Shown here in pieces: positions 22,184 to 31,366 of a stretch of 64,000 nt of DNA. This DNA is from Pseudomonas baetica. Its GTDB lineage: Bacteria > Pseudomonadota > Gammaproteobacteria > Pseudomonadales > Pseudomonadaceae. A model generated the notes under the pieces. It worked only from the letters and a program-made list of their open reading frames with translations. It searched no databases and was not told where the DNA came from. Numbering within the stretch: the first letter of the stretch is position 1; every line of letters begins with the position of its first letter. The translations under genes were made by a program, and so were the position numbers. The DNA is taken from positions 2,418,001 through 2,482,000 of the forward strand of contig NZ_PHHE01000001.1 in the NCBI RefSeq assembly GCF_002813455.1, in the 5' to 3' direction.

Positions 22184-22572
22184 GGGGCCGTTTAGGATTC
22201 GACGCCGGTTGCGAAACTTTAGGTGCATGCCGACTTGGTAACAGAAGTCGTAAATCCACTGTTGCAACTACTTATAGTTGCCAATGACGACCAATACGGT
22301 GTTGCTCTCGCTGCTTAATTGCAGCTGACAATGCTCCTGGTACCTTCGGGTCCAGCAATCATCAGGGGATGTCTGTAAACCCAAAATGATTGTCATATAG
22401 AACAGAATCGCCGTGCAGTACGTTGTGGACGAAGCGGCTAAAACTTACACAACTCGCCCAAAGCACCCTGCCCTTCGGGTCGCTGAGGGTTAACTTAATA
22501 GAAACGGCTACGCATGTAGTACCGACAGCGGAGTACTGGCGGACGGGGGTTCAAATCCCCCCGGCTCCACCA
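22184..22572 (+). ncRNA. ssrA: Transfer-messenger RNA (tmRNA)
   Basis: The 5' end GGGGCCGTTTAGGATTCGAC and the 3' end GGGGTTCAAATCCCCCCGGC followed by TCCACCA form the tRNA-like acceptor/T-arm half structure with encoded CCA. The resume codon at 22280 begins an open tag reading frame ANDDQYGVALAA followed by TAA, ending in the ALAA degron typical of bacterial tmRNA tags. The RNA partner of SmpB. Its 3' end is a common integration site for islands and prophages, and foreign-looking genes begin immediately after it here. Confidence 0.97.
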
Positions 22573-22589
22573 AATAAGCGTTACAAATC

Positions 22590-22622
22590 AGGCACTTAGC
22601 GTTTATCGCAAGTGCCTTTTTT
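22590..22622 (+). terminator. Intrinsic terminator of ssrA
   Basis: AGGCACTT pairs with AAGTGCCT, followed by a run of T. It lies 17 bases after the CCA end of tmRNA. Confidence 0.85.
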
Positions 22623-22746
22623 GTGCCTGAATGGGTGGTTTTGGCTCGGTTATGCCAGCTTAATGACAGCCTTTGTAGTGATCCTGTAGCGTTTCCAATA
22701 TCTGCATTCCCGCCCACCGTGGTCGAGATCAGCAAGGAGAGATGCG

Positions 22747-22944
22747 ATGCTGTTGACGAGGGATGAGGTAGCCGACCTGACCGGCTACGAACGGCCTGCA
22801 ACACAATCGCGCTGGCTGCGGGAAAATTCCTTTCCATTTATTCTCGGCGGGGACGGACATCCGAAGGTGTTGCGCCAAGTCGTTATCAGTCGTCTCGGTG
22901 GGCAGTGCGAGGCCAAGAGGACCCCAGAGCTTCGATTGAAATAA
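22747..22944 (+). CDS. DUF4224-type small prophage protein
   Basis: A 65-residue protein beginning MLLTRDEVADLTGYERPATQ, followed by a Trp-Leu-Arg stretch and GDGHPKVLRQVVISRLGG. This is the DUF4224 pattern (Leu-Thr-Gly-Tyr, Trp-Leu-Arg, Gly-Arg-Pro) seen in small genes next to phage integrases. AAGGAG precedes the ATG. Its place right after ssrA marks the left end of an integrated element. Confidence 0.75.
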   Translation: MLLTRDEVADLTGYERPATQSRWLRENSFPFILGGDGHPKVLRQVVISRLGGQCEAKRTPELRLK

Positions 22945-22976
22945 TATTTGATCTCACTTTTATCGTTGGGTGCGCC

Positions 22977-23213
22977 ATGAGCAAACTGACTCTCACTGAA
23001 TGGGCTAACGATCACTTCAGAACGCCACCCAGTCCCAATACGCTGAGAAAATGGGCGCGCGAAGGGCGAATCACTCCTACCCCGATCAAGCATGGACGCA
23101 ATTATTACGTAGAGTCGAATGCTCACTATCGTGAACCGGCGCGGCTTGATAGGACGACTGGAAGAAGTCTGGTTGAGAGAATAAAGGCGGCTCGAAGAGG
23201 GCAAGGATCATGA
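22977..23213 (+). CDS. Excisionase-like small DNA-binding protein
   Basis: A 78-residue basic protein starting MSKLTLTEWANDHFRTPPSP followed by NTLRKWAREGRITPTPIKHG. This is the winged-helix layout of phage/island excisionases (helix, RKWAREGRI recognition segment, wing with YYVE). In prophages the integrase usually follows; here the overlapping next ATG opens only a short unrecognisable frame, so the integrase appears lost. I use the inner ATG because the sequence before it is not protein-like. Confidence 0.75.
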   Translation: MSKLTLTEWANDHFRTPPSPNTLRKWAREGRITPTPIKHGRNYYVESNAHYREPARLDRTTGRSLVERIKAARRGQGS

Positions 23214-23917
23214 AAATTCTTTCTCAGGTTACGGTGAGACTTCCCAGGCTCATGGAGGCCAGCGAGTACCGCAAGCTGCGCTATGCAGGTAATAAACCTA
23301 GGGGGCTTTCTCAATTAGTTTCCCCGCCGCGTTGTTGCCTTAAAGCGGGCCAGGCCAGGCGCAGGCCGCTGGGAATGGTGTTCCCTTTCCAAGGCCTGCA
23401 ACGCAGCCTGGCCCGCTTTAAGGCACAACCCGAAGGGCCAGGCCTGTTGACGCTTCAAATGGGTAACCGGAGTAAGTCGCAAACCATGACCACCGCGCGC
23501 TCGTAAGTTATTGACGTCACCTCAGGTGATCCTGAACGTCACAGGGGCGGCCAGCGATGGGATCTCTAGGCGCTGATGACCTCGCTCGCAGCCGGTCTTC
23601 GACAACTCATCGCGTTGCAAATCGGAATGCTGGTCGTCCGTCGAAACATCCGCACAACTGATCGGCATACTGGTTCCCGATTATCCGATAGCAATCTGGT
23701 ATGCTCAGACATTGAAAGAGGGCAACAGATATTCGCTGCTTTTCATAAGGTTTTTGGCGCTATCCTGATCGCAGGCACTGTGCATCCATCAATCCATCGT
23801 TGTCGGTACGAATGGAGAGCCGTAGAGTTTGATCGAATGGCTTGTCAAAAAGTGACTGACATCGCTCGCCACTAAACTACCCCCAGCAGCCTTATTGTTC
23901 AACGAAGGAACTTTTTT
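23214..23917. other. Gene-poor remnant region after the excisionase
   Basis: About 700 bases without a gene I can support. An ATG overlapping the excisionase stop opens a frame starting MKILSQVTVRLPRLMEASEY that becomes non-protein-like at the large hairpin. A 99-residue frame at 23576-23875 has no recognisable features. Base composition is lower in GC than the flanks, as expected for decayed mobile-element DNA. Confidence 0.6.
23331..23429. repeat. Long imperfect hairpin (99 nt)
   Basis: The left arm GTTGTTGCCTTAAAGCGGGC, continuing CAGGC, is matched by GCCTGGCCCGCTTTAAGGC then ACAAC on the right, with one base difference. Inner segments GCGCAGGCC and GGCCTGC continue the pairing. The result is a rod of roughly 40 base pairs with a small apical part. 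It lies where a phage integrase would be expected. It could be a phage regulatory RNA, a decayed element end or a recombination site. Confidence 0.75.
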
Positions 23918-24379
23918 ATGTTCTGCCATCCACCTGTCCGAACGCGCTTTACAACTGTCCTGATGGCTGAGCTGCTCTTGCTTGCTGGCGCCATGCATGT
24001 CCCGACGGCCGTAGCGACCGAGCCTCAAGTTGAGGTGACGCAGCTGCTGAAAACAACGCACTCGTGGGACGGGGTTCAATATCGCACGTATCCAGATGGC
24101 CAGCCGGAAGTATCGGTACTGCGCTATAAGATCCCGGCACATAGTGCGCTACCGTGGCACACCCACCCGGTAATCAATGTCGCTTATGTTCTTTCCGGTC
24201 ACCTGACGGTCATCCGGAAGAGCGACGGGAAGACGATGGTGATTGGCCCGGGAGACGTATTGCCTGAAATAGTCGACGCACCTCATCGCGGCCAGAGTGG
24301 TGATGAGCCGGTTGAGCTGATTGTGTTCTATGCTGGTACCCCGACCGTTGCGTTAACGGTCAAGTCCGAGCCTAACTAA
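23918..24379 (+). CDS. Exported cupin-domain protein
   Basis: A 153-residue protein with an N-terminal hydrophobic signal-like segment (about 14-35) and one cupin domain. Motif 1 is PWHTHPVINVAYVLSGHLTV and motif 2 is GPGDVLPEIVDAPHRG. The HxH pair and second-motif His are present, but the usual motif-1 Glu is replaced, so metal binding may be incomplete. GAAGGA precedes the start. Function is unknown. It lies among island remnants. Confidence 0.75.
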   Translation: MFCHPPVRTRFTTVLMAELLLLAGAMHVPTAVATEPQVEVTQLLKTTHSWDGVQYRTYPDGQPEVSVLRYKIPAHSALPWHTHPVINVAYVLSGHLTVIRKSDGKTMVIGPGDVLPEIVDAPHRGQSGDEPVELIVFYAGTPTVALTVKSEPN

Positions 24380-24480
24380 TCGCAACTTGTAGAGGCTGGC
24401 CATAAAGAACCATCGACCGATCTACTACAGCAATATTCTGGCGATCGCCGCATATCGGTGACGTTCACGAGTACAGTTCT

Positions 24481-24942
24481 ATGCCAAGTTCTCTAGCCAC
24501 AGATTCCATTTTTTTCGATCTCTTGGCGGATAGCCACCTCCGACTGACCGGTCTGCCTCTATTGGGCCAGACAACGCAAAACACGGAGGCTGCTCGCTGG
24601 CTATACGAAGACGCACCTTTTTGTGTAGTCGCTCACAACGCGGATGAGGATCCGCAGTTCATTTACGCGAACAAAGCCGCACAGCACTGCTTTGAATACA
24701 GCTGGGCTGAAATGACAGCTTTACGTTCACGGCTTTCCGCTGAGCACCCTAACCGGCAAGAGCGTCAACAATTGCTCGAAGCGGTACGAACCCAAGGTTT
24801 TGCAAGCGGTTATCGTGGCTTACGCATTGCCAAATCGGGAAGACGGTTCTGGATCAAGAACGTGACCGTCTGGAATTTAGTCGACCGTGATGGAATATAT
24901 CGAGGGCAGGCAGCTACTTACCGCCAATGGAAAAACGTCTGA
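24481..24942 (+). CDS. MEKHLA (PAS-related) domain protein
   Basis: A 153-residue single-domain protein. The segment APFCVVAHNADEDPQFIYAN followed by KAAQHCFEYSWAEMTALRSR, then ISKSG-like AKSGRRFWIKNVTVWNLVDR and GIYRGQAATYRQW, is the MEKHLA family pattern, a PAS-like sensory fold. Bacterial members are of unknown role. It stands alone, about 100 bases after the cupin gene, with no kinase or regulator partner nearby. Confidence 0.8.
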   Translation: MPSSLATDSIFFDLLADSHLRLTGLPLLGQTTQNTEAARWLYEDAPFCVVAHNADEDPQFIYANKAAQHCFEYSWAEMTALRSRLSAEHPNRQERQQLLEAVRTQGFASGYRGLRIAKSGRRFWIKNVTVWNLVDRDGIYRGQAATYRQWKNV

Positions 24943-25102
24943 TCCATGTATCAGGGCTCTCGCTTCGAGGATCGAGTCGAACAGAAATCAAGGCGCTGCC
25001 CCCCAAATTAACAAGACGCCAGTCAGCCCTTCACCGGCAATGATCAACGCATATGCGGCATGCCACAACCATGGTGTCGTAATTGCCCGATACAGCGCTG
25101 CA

Positions 25103-25510
25103 TTACCCGGAAAGGTTGTATTGGTCGTTGATGCTGACCATCACTTTGCCTTTGCAGTGGCGCATGAAGTCGGCCATCCGCTCGTAGTTCTCGAACGGAA
25201 AGTCCACTCCGTAGCCGGCGGTCTGCCAGTAAGGCGGATCCATGTAGTGGAAGGTATGGGCGCGGTCGTAGCGTTCAGCGCATTCAAGCCAGGGAAGGTT
25301 TTCGACGTAGGTGCCGGACAGGCGCTGCCAAGCGGCCGAGAGGTTTTCCTCGATCCGCAGCAGGTTGATGGCCGGGGTAGTCGTCGCCGTGCCGAACGTC
25401 TGACCGGAGACCTTGCCGGCGAAGGCATGGTGGTGCAGGTAGAAGAATCGGGCGGCGCGCTGGATGTCGGTGAGGGTTTCGGGGCGGGTCATTTTCTGCC
25501 ATTCGAACAC
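25103..25510 (-). pseudogene. DNA adenine methylase fragment (phage/Dam class)
   Basis: The reverse strand encodes MFEWQKMTRPETLTDIQRAA through YHYMDPPYW-like HTFHYMDPPYWQTAGYGVDF to KGKVMVSINDQYN. The Asp-Pro-Pro-Tyr catalytic motif and the FEWQKM segment are those of D12-class adenine-N6 methylases from prophages. About 135 residues remain: the SAM-binding N-terminal part is missing, and the C-terminus stops early just after VSINDQ. It is a remnant of a phage or island gene. Confidence 0.82.
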
Positions 25511-25843
25511 TTGCCGCGAACTGAGCCTCTTTTTTTGCCTAGCGCGATCATGCTGGGTTTAACCATGACAATCACCGCAGCAACCTTCAAAAAGCACCTC
25601 TGAAAGATCAGATTTATCCTCCATGGTCTATGGAAAGCAGCACCGGCTGCGCATAATTGCCAGTTACACTCTTTCGTTGCAGACTCATATTGGACAGCTG
25701 CGAGCATGTGAAAGTACCAGCCTTCCCAACCTCCATGTTCAAGTGGCTTTGGCAATCATGGCCTATTTCACTGTGGCATCCGTCAGATTTTCTGCGCACC
25801 TGCCTGCGTCAAACGTATCTGGATCTCTTAGGCTCAACTTCGT
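25511..25843. other. Non-coding remnant between methylase fragment and pchR-like gene
   Basis: About 330 bases with only short overlapping frames that show no family features. It probably marks the junction between the decayed mobile element and the metallophore locus. Confidence 0.5.
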
Positions 25844-26833
25844 TTACAACGCACTAACACCAAATGATTTGCCTCTCCCACCGTTCTTGAGAGCCGAGGG
25901 GTTGATTCCGAACTGCTTACGAAACGCCGTGGCGAAATGGCTAGCGTTGGCATAGCCCAGGTCCGAGGCGATGCGCATCACGGATTCATCGCCGCTCATC
26001 AAGCGGCTGCGCGCCTGGATCATCCGTGCTTGCTGGAATACGCCGTAGACGCTGTTGAAGAACAGTTGGCGGAACCCGCGTGTCAGCTTGGGCTGGCTCA
26101 ACCCGGACTCACGCGCCAGCTCCGACAGGCTCGGCGCCTTGCCCAGGTCCTCGAGCAGACGATCACGAGCACGCACAAGCCGTTGGCGGTCGGTGTTACT
26201 GACGCGACAGGTACATTCGGCGTCCTGGCGTGCTTCCAAGAACAGACTCACCAGGGTGACGCTTTGCCCGTAAAGCCACAGACTGCTGCGCGGCTGGGAC
26301 GGGGGCAATCCGGCACCCTGGTCCATGGCGGTGCCGAGCAGGTGCGCAGTCGCGCTCATTTCGCCACTGCGATGGCCATCGAGAAAGCAATGGTCACAGG
26401 CCAACGCTTTGTTCAGCAGCGGGTCGAGTTTCAGCTCCCACTGCTCAAGCACTTCAGGACGAATCATCACAGTGATGTTATCGATCTCGCCGTGCTGGTG
26501 ATAAAGACCATGGCGGCAACGACCAAAGCTGATGCTGCCGGCGCCCTCGTCAATCGCATAGCGCCGTTGCCGACGCCCCTCTTGAAAGCTGCACGAGGCC
26601 TTGCCCTTGAGCAGGTTGGTGAAACTGAAATGGATGCAATCGCTGTCGTCCTGCAAGGGTAATTCGATCGGCTGTTCGAACGTGCTTTGCCACCGCACGA
26701 TGTCCAGCCCGTCCTGCAGCGACACGCGGGTGACGCGACAGTGCGCACCTGGCCCGAGGTCGCTTCCATATCCTCCCGTAATGATTCGCGAGACCCGCAT
26801 CGGCTCCCCTGCGCCTCCTTGAACGGCTGACAT
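25844..26833 (-). CDS. pchR: AraC-family metallophore regulator, PchR-like
   Basis: A 329-residue regulator with an N-terminal ligand-sensing region and a C-terminal AraC double helix-turn-helix (about 225-320). Features include LSELARESGLSQPKLTRGFR and MRIASDLGYANASHFATAFR with KQFGINPSALK. PchR-type proteins bind the ferri-siderophore and activate its synthesis and uptake genes. AGGAG precedes the ATG. It is divergent from the first TonB receptor, sharing a 163-base intergenic region with a Fur-box-like site, so it is likely iron-repressed. Confidence 0.88.
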   Translation of the reverse strand: MSAVQGGAGEPMRVSRIITGGYGSDLGPGAHCRVTRVSLQDGLDIVRWQSTFEQPIELPLQDDSDCIHFSFTNLLKGKASCSFQEGRRQRRYAIDEGAGSISFGRCRHGLYHQHGEIDNITVMIRPEVLEQWELKLDPLLNKALACDHCFLDGHRSGEMSATAHLLGTAMDQGAGLPPSQPRSSLWLYGQSVTLVSLFLEARQDAECTCRVSNTDRQRLVRARDRLLEDLGKAPSLSELARESGLSQPKLTRGFRQLFFNSVYGVFQQARMIQARSRLMSGDESVMRIASDLGYANASHFATAFRKQFGINPSALKNGGRGKSFGVSAL

Positions 26834-26897
26834 CGTAAATCTCCTGGCTGACCGGATAAGGCTCGAATCAGATCACATCGGGGTAGAGGCGTGCAAT

Positions 26898-26912
26898 TGA
26901 TAACTATTAGCA
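26898..26912. promoter_or_regulatory. Fur box between pchR-like gene and TonB receptor
   Basis: TGATAACTATTAGCA matches 13 of 15 positions of the 7-1-7 Fur consensus TGATAATNATTATCA. It lies in the divergent promoter region, preceded by GGGTAG (shared with the NRPS-operon promoter) 11 bases upstream. It suggests iron repression of the regulator, the receptor or both. Confidence 0.75.
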
Positions 26913-26996
26913 TCTGGCGCACTGCACAGGCTCCGCCAAATCGCCGCTGCCACCCCGCAACGCGCGCCGATCAGAATCTTCAGTCAAGGTCCCATC

Positions 26997-29120
26997 ATGT
27001 CTGCACGATGCAACACGACGGCTACCCGCCAATCTTGCTATAAACGTAACACTATAACAATAGCCATGAGTTTGACACTGGCCAATTCGGCGCTCGCCGC
27101 CGCCACCAGCGAGCCCGTGCAACTGCCGGCCTCGACGGTGACTGCGCGCATGGAGCAGGAAGACCCGAAGGAAGTGCCCATCAGCCTCAGCGTGATCAGC
27201 GGCGAGCAACTGCGCACCCAGCGCCTCGACACGCTGGAAAGCGCGCTGCGCAACACGTCCGGCGTGAGCGTCAACTCCTCCGGAGGCCCGAATGACTTCA
27301 ACGTGCTGATCCGTGGCGTTGGCTCGCTGTACCAGATGTCGATGGATGACAGCTCCGTGGCGTTCAATATCGATGGCGTGCCAGTGTCGTCGCGCAGCCT
27401 CGGCTTCGGCACCCTCGACGTCGAGCGCATTGAAGTGCTCAAGGGGCCTCAGGGCACGTTGTCCGGTGCGATTGGCCAGGCGGGCGCGGTGAATATCACC
27501 ACGCGCCAACCGACCCGCGACCTTGAGGGTTATGTGCGTGGCGAAGTCGGCCAAGAAGGCCAGTTCCTCACCGAAGGCGCCATCGGCGGGCCGATCAGCG
27601 AGAGCCTCAGCGGTCGCCTGGCTGTGCGTCGTGCCGGCTATGACAGCTGGATCGACAACGACCAGACTAACCACCCCATCACCAAGCCACGTAACGAAGC
27701 TTACCGAGGCAGCCTGCTCTGGGACCTTAACGATGACACCCATGTGTTGGTCAGCGCCGAACGCCAGAAAACCGAGCGCGCCACCAACTCGCTGGTGTTG
27801 CGCCCTTACGGCAGCGACCCCAGCCTGGACCTGACGCCAGGCCTGTTCGACGACAACTACAAGACCACCGAGCGCTATACGCTCAAGGTCGATCACGACT
27901 TCGCCAACAGTCGCCTGACCTCCACCACCGCCACGTCCACCGCCGACTTCGAAGGCCTGATCGCCTACGACAGCAAACTCATGGGCGCCCTGTACGGAAC
28001 CCCTAGCGAATTCTGGGTGGTGGACAAATCCTTCGAGCGCAGCTTGAGCCAGGACCTGCACCTGAGCTCGCTGCCCGACTCCGAGGTGTTCTGGGTAGCG
28101 GGCCTCGCCGCCAGCCGCAACGAGCGCAGCTACGACACGCCACGCAACACCTACGGCACCTCCGGCGCCAAATACCGTGACTTTACCACCACCACCTACG
28201 CCGGCTACGGCGAAGTCACCTTCCCCCTCACCGAGCGCCTGAAACTCACCACCGGCTATCGCCACTCCTGGGACCGCAAGACCTACGACGGTCAGTACTT
28301 CTCTGGCAGCAGTGCGGTGCAAGACGCCCGCAAGCTGACCGACGACTATGGCACCGGCCGCGTTGCCCTGAGCTACGCGCTCACGCCGCAAACCAACGTC
28401 TACGTGCAACTCGCGCGGGGCTATAAATCCGGTGGTTTCAATGACTATGCCTCGCAGGTCACCGACAGCGAACCCTACAAGGCCGCTGTCAGTAAAGCCG
28501 CAGAACTGGGCTTCAAGAGTGAAACCGAAGACCGTCGCGGCAGCGTCAACGGTGCACTGTTCTTCACCCGGGTACACGACGATCACCTCCTCGGCTACGA
28601 CGCAGCAACCTTCGCCACCAATGCCTTCAACGCCGACACCCGCACCCGTGGTGCCGAACTGGAAGGCAGTTGGCGCTTCGATTACGGCCTGACCCTGGCC
28701 GCCAGCGCCACCTACCTCGATGCCAAGATCACCAGCGGCGTGCAAGGCATCCAGGCCGGTGACGTCGCCGCCGGCAACCGCACCCCGGATGTCCCGCGCT
28801 GGAGCGGCAACTTCAACGCCAGCTGGAAACACCCACTGGGCACCATCGCCAGCCTCGGTGAAACCACCCTCAACACCAGCCTGAACTACCACTTGGTGGG
28901 CGAGCGCGCGGCCGACCCGCAAAACCACTTCAACCTGGACAACTACGAGAAACTCGACCTGCGCGCGGGCCTGGAAAGCAAGTTCGGCGAAGTCTATGCC
29001 TTCGCCGACAACCTGCTGAACCAGACCTACGACACCTACGGTTTCTACAGTGACCCGGTGGCCTACGGTGCACCGGCACGCCGCCGTACCTTGGGCGTGG
29101 GCTACACCTATCAGTTCTGA
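26997..29120 (+). CDS. TonB-dependent metallophore receptor, FyuA-like (copy 1)
   Basis: A 707-residue outer-membrane receptor. After an N-terminal export signal (to about residue 35, ending SALA) come a TonB-box-like segment and the plug domain (about 55-170, with IRGVGS, NIDGVPV, VEVLKGPQGTL-type IEVLKGPQGTL). The beta-barrel ends with YDTYGFYSDP and a terminal aromatic (TYQF). The plug and the C-terminal YxTYG segment resemble FyuA, the ferri-yersiniabactin receptor. The gene is divergent from the pchR-like gene and tail to tail with a close paralogue. Confidence 0.88.
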   Translation: MSARCNTTATRQSCYKRNTITIAMSLTLANSALAAATSEPVQLPASTVTARMEQEDPKEVPISLSVISGEQLRTQRLDTLESALRNTSGVSVNSSGGPNDFNVLIRGVGSLYQMSMDDSSVAFNIDGVPVSSRSLGFGTLDVERIEVLKGPQGTLSGAIGQAGAVNITTRQPTRDLEGYVRGEVGQEGQFLTEGAIGGPISESLSGRLAVRRAGYDSWIDNDQTNHPITKPRNEAYRGSLLWDLNDDTHVLVSAERQKTERATNSLVLRPYGSDPSLDLTPGLFDDNYKTTERYTLKVDHDFANSRLTSTTATSTADFEGLIAYDSKLMGALYGTPSEFWVVDKSFERSLSQDLHLSSLPDSEVFWVAGLAASRNERSYDTPRNTYGTSGAKYRDFTTTTYAGYGEVTFPLTERLKLTTGYRHSWDRKTYDGQYFSGSSAVQDARKLTDDYGTGRVALSYALTPQTNVYVQLARGYKSGGFNDYASQVTDSEPYKAAVSKAAELGFKSETEDRRGSVNGALFFTRVHDDHLLGYDAATFATNAFNADTRTRGAELEGSWRFDYGLTLAASATYLDAKITSGVQGIQAGDVAAGNRTPDVPRWSGNFNASWKHPLGTIASLGETTLNTSLNYHLVGERAADPQNHFNLDNYEKLDLRAGLESKFGEVYAFADNLLNQTYDTYGFYSDPVAYGAPARRRTLGVGYTYQF

Positions 29121-29131
29121 CCGCCCCCGTC

Positions 29132-29145
29132 GCCGGCAAGCCGGC
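29132..29145. repeat. REP-type palindrome between the convergent receptor genes
   Basis: GCCGGCAAGCCGGC followed by ttgtaggagc is the core of the REP family common in fluorescent pseudomonads. It sits in the 65-base gap between the two receptor stops and probably terminates both transcripts. Confidence 0.65.
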
Positions 29146-29185
29146 TTGTAGGAGCCAGCTTGCAGGAGATGGCCACAACTGGAGT

Positions 29186-31333
29186 TCAGAACTGGTAGCT
29201 ATACCCCACGCCCGCCGAACGCCCCCGCCCCGGCATGCCAGTCAGTACCTGGTCGGTGGAGTACGAGCCGTACAGGTCGTAGCGCGCATCCAGCAGGTTG
29301 TCGCCCCACAGGTAGACCTCCGAGCCGCCACTCTCCAGCCCCAGGTGCAGGTCCAGCTTGGCGTAGCCCTTGAGGTCGTAGTGGTTCTGCGGGTCGGCCG
29401 GGCGGTTTTTCTGTACGCGGTAATTGAGCAAGGTGTTCAGGCGTGGCGCCGGCAACCCGAGCAAGGCCCCCAGGTTCTTTTGCCAGGCGACGCTGAAGTT
29501 GCCGCTCCACAGCGGCACATCCGGCACGCGACTGCCCGCTGCCACGTCACCGCCGGACACACCCGGCGCATCCGACGTCACTACCGCATTGGTGTAGCTC
29601 ACGGCACTGCCCAAGGTCAGTTCATCGGTGACGTGCCAAGTGGTCGACAGCTCGGCGCCCTTGCTGCGGGTGTCGGCATTCACCGCGCTGACCGCCAGGG
29701 TGTTGAAGTCGTAGCCCAGCAGGTGGTCGTCCTGCACGCGGGTGATAAACAGCGCCCCCTCCAGGCTCAGGTCGCCCCCGGCGCTTTCATGTTTGAAGCC
29801 CAACTCGGCGGAATTCACCTTGGCGGCCTTGTAGGGCTCGCTGTCCTTGATCGACGTGGCGTAGTCGTTGAACCCCGCTGACTTATAGCCCCGTGACAGC
29901 ACCGCATACACATTGGTCTGCGGCGTCAGCGCATAGCTCAGCGCGACGCGCCCGGTGCTGTAGTTGTCCTGCAAACGCCGGCTGTCACTGACCTGCGCAC
30001 CGCCACTGGAATAATCGGCACCATAGGTCTTGCGGTCCCAAGTGTGGCGCAGGCCGGTGGTGAGTTTCCAGTCTTCGGCAATCGGGTACGTCACTTCACC
30101 ATAGACCGCGTAGCTGTTGGTGCTGAAGTCGCGCATCTGCTGTGCGCCATTGGTGAAGTTGTTGGAATCGAAACTGCGCTCGGAACGCGACAGGTTGAGT
30201 CCTGTCACCCAAAACATATCGGCATCCGCCAGTGATCCCAGGCGCAGATCCTGGCTCCACACGCGCTCATAGGCCGAGTCTTCGATCAGGTATTCGAACG
30301 GGGAACCGTACAACGCCCGCGTGATGTTGCGATCGTAGCCCTTGACCGCATTGAAGTCGGTGCTGGTGTAGGCGCTGATCGAGGTGATGCGTGATTGCGC
30401 CAGGTCGTGATTGAGTTCGAAGGAGTAACGCTCGTTGGTCTTCTGGTTGCCATCAAAGGTACCTGGCGTGTAGTCCAGGCTCGGGCGATTGCCAAACGGA
30501 CGTAACAGTTCCAGGCCCGCATAGTGCTCGGCGCGCTGGCGCTCGGCAGTCAATAGGCCGGTGGTACCCTGGTCGTTGTCCCATAGCAGGCTGCCGCGCA
30601 GGGCCAGGTCCCGGGGTTTGGTCAGCGGGTCGCCGTCCTGTTGGTCATCGACCCAGTTATCAAAGCCGCTGCGACGCACCGCGATACGCCCGGCCAGCGA
30701 GTCGGTCAACGGCCCACCCACGGCGCCCTCGGTCATGAACTGGCCCTGGTTGCCGACTTCGCCACGCACATACCCCTCCAGCTCGCGCGTCGGTTTGCGG
30801 GTGGTGACGTTGATTGCGCCCGCCTCGCTGTTGCGCCCCAGCAATGTACCCTGAGGGCCCTTGAGCACCTCCACTTGCTGCACGTCGAGCGTGGCCAACG
30901 CCGCATTGCGCACGGACATCGGCACGCCGTCCACATTCAACACCACCGAGCCGTCATCCATGCTCATCTGGTTCAGCGACCCGACCCCACGAATACGCAC
31001 ATTGGCGTCATTGGCGCCGCCCCACGAGTTCACATCCACCCCCGGCGTGGTGCGCAGCGCGTCTTCCAGGGTGCGCAGGCGCCGGGTCTCCAGGGTTTTC
31101 CCATCAATCACCGAGAGACCAAAGGGAATGTCCTTGGCACTCTCCTGGCTCAACCGCGCGCTGACCGTCAGCGGTGCCAGTTCGATGGCCTCCGCAGGGG
31201 CCTGCGGCTGATAGTCAGCGGCATAGGCCGTGCACATCTGGCTGGACAAGCCCAGCGCCATGGTCTGGGTCAAGACGTTGGCCCGCCAGCCGAGGGGACG
31301 GCGCAGCGGTTGGATTAACAGTGCAGATGACAT
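29186..31333 (-). CDS. TonB-dependent metallophore receptor, FyuA-like (copy 2)
   Basis: A 715-residue receptor strongly similar along its length to the neighbour at 26997-29120: the same plug motifs (IRGVGSLNQMSMDDGSVVLN, LKGPQGTLLGRNSEAGAINV), the same barrel segments (GYKSAGFNDYATS) and the same C-terminal YxxYGSYSTD pattern ending YQF. It has an N-terminal export signal ending at AYA and a GGAG ribosome-binding site. It begins 33 bases after the ABC permease stop, so it is the last gene of a minus-strand operon starting at 35.3 kb. Confidence 0.88.
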   Translation of the reverse strand: MSSALLIQPLRRPLGWRANVLTQTMALGLSSQMCTAYAADYQPQAPAEAIELAPLTVSARLSQESAKDIPFGLSVIDGKTLETRRLRTLEDALRTTPGVDVNSWGGANDANVRIRGVGSLNQMSMDDGSVVLNVDGVPMSVRNAALATLDVQQVEVLKGPQGTLLGRNSEAGAINVTTRKPTRELEGYVRGEVGNQGQFMTEGAVGGPLTDSLAGRIAVRRSGFDNWVDDQQDGDPLTKPRDLALRGSLLWDNDQGTTGLLTAERQRAEHYAGLELLRPFGNRPSLDYTPGTFDGNQKTNERYSFELNHDLAQSRITSISAYTSTDFNAVKGYDRNITRALYGSPFEYLIEDSAYERVWSQDLRLGSLADADMFWVTGLNLSRSERSFDSNNFTNGAQQMRDFSTNSYAVYGEVTYPIAEDWKLTTGLRHTWDRKTYGADYSSGGAQVSDSRRLQDNYSTGRVALSYALTPQTNVYAVLSRGYKSAGFNDYATSIKDSEPYKAAKVNSAELGFKHESAGGDLSLEGALFITRVQDDHLLGYDFNTLAVSAVNADTRSKGAELSTTWHVTDELTLGSAVSYTNAVVTSDAPGVSGGDVAAGSRVPDVPLWSGNFSVAWQKNLGALLGLPAPRLNTLLNYRVQKNRPADPQNHYDLKGYAKLDLHLGLESGGSEVYLWGDNLLDARYDLYGSYSTDQVLTGMPGRGRSAGVGYSYQF

Positions 31334-31366
31334 GACAACGCTCCAAAAGGCAGGGATGGTTCAAAT

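Noticed and set aside
23576..23875. A 99-codon frame in the remnant region
   Set aside because: No ribosome-binding site of note, no recognisable domain, and irregular composition; not enough to call a gene.
26907..28928. Minus-strand frame of 673 codons opposite the first TonB receptor
   Set aside because: Antisense shadow of a receptor with clear plug and barrel features; the translation is Ala/Gly/Val-rich without motifs.
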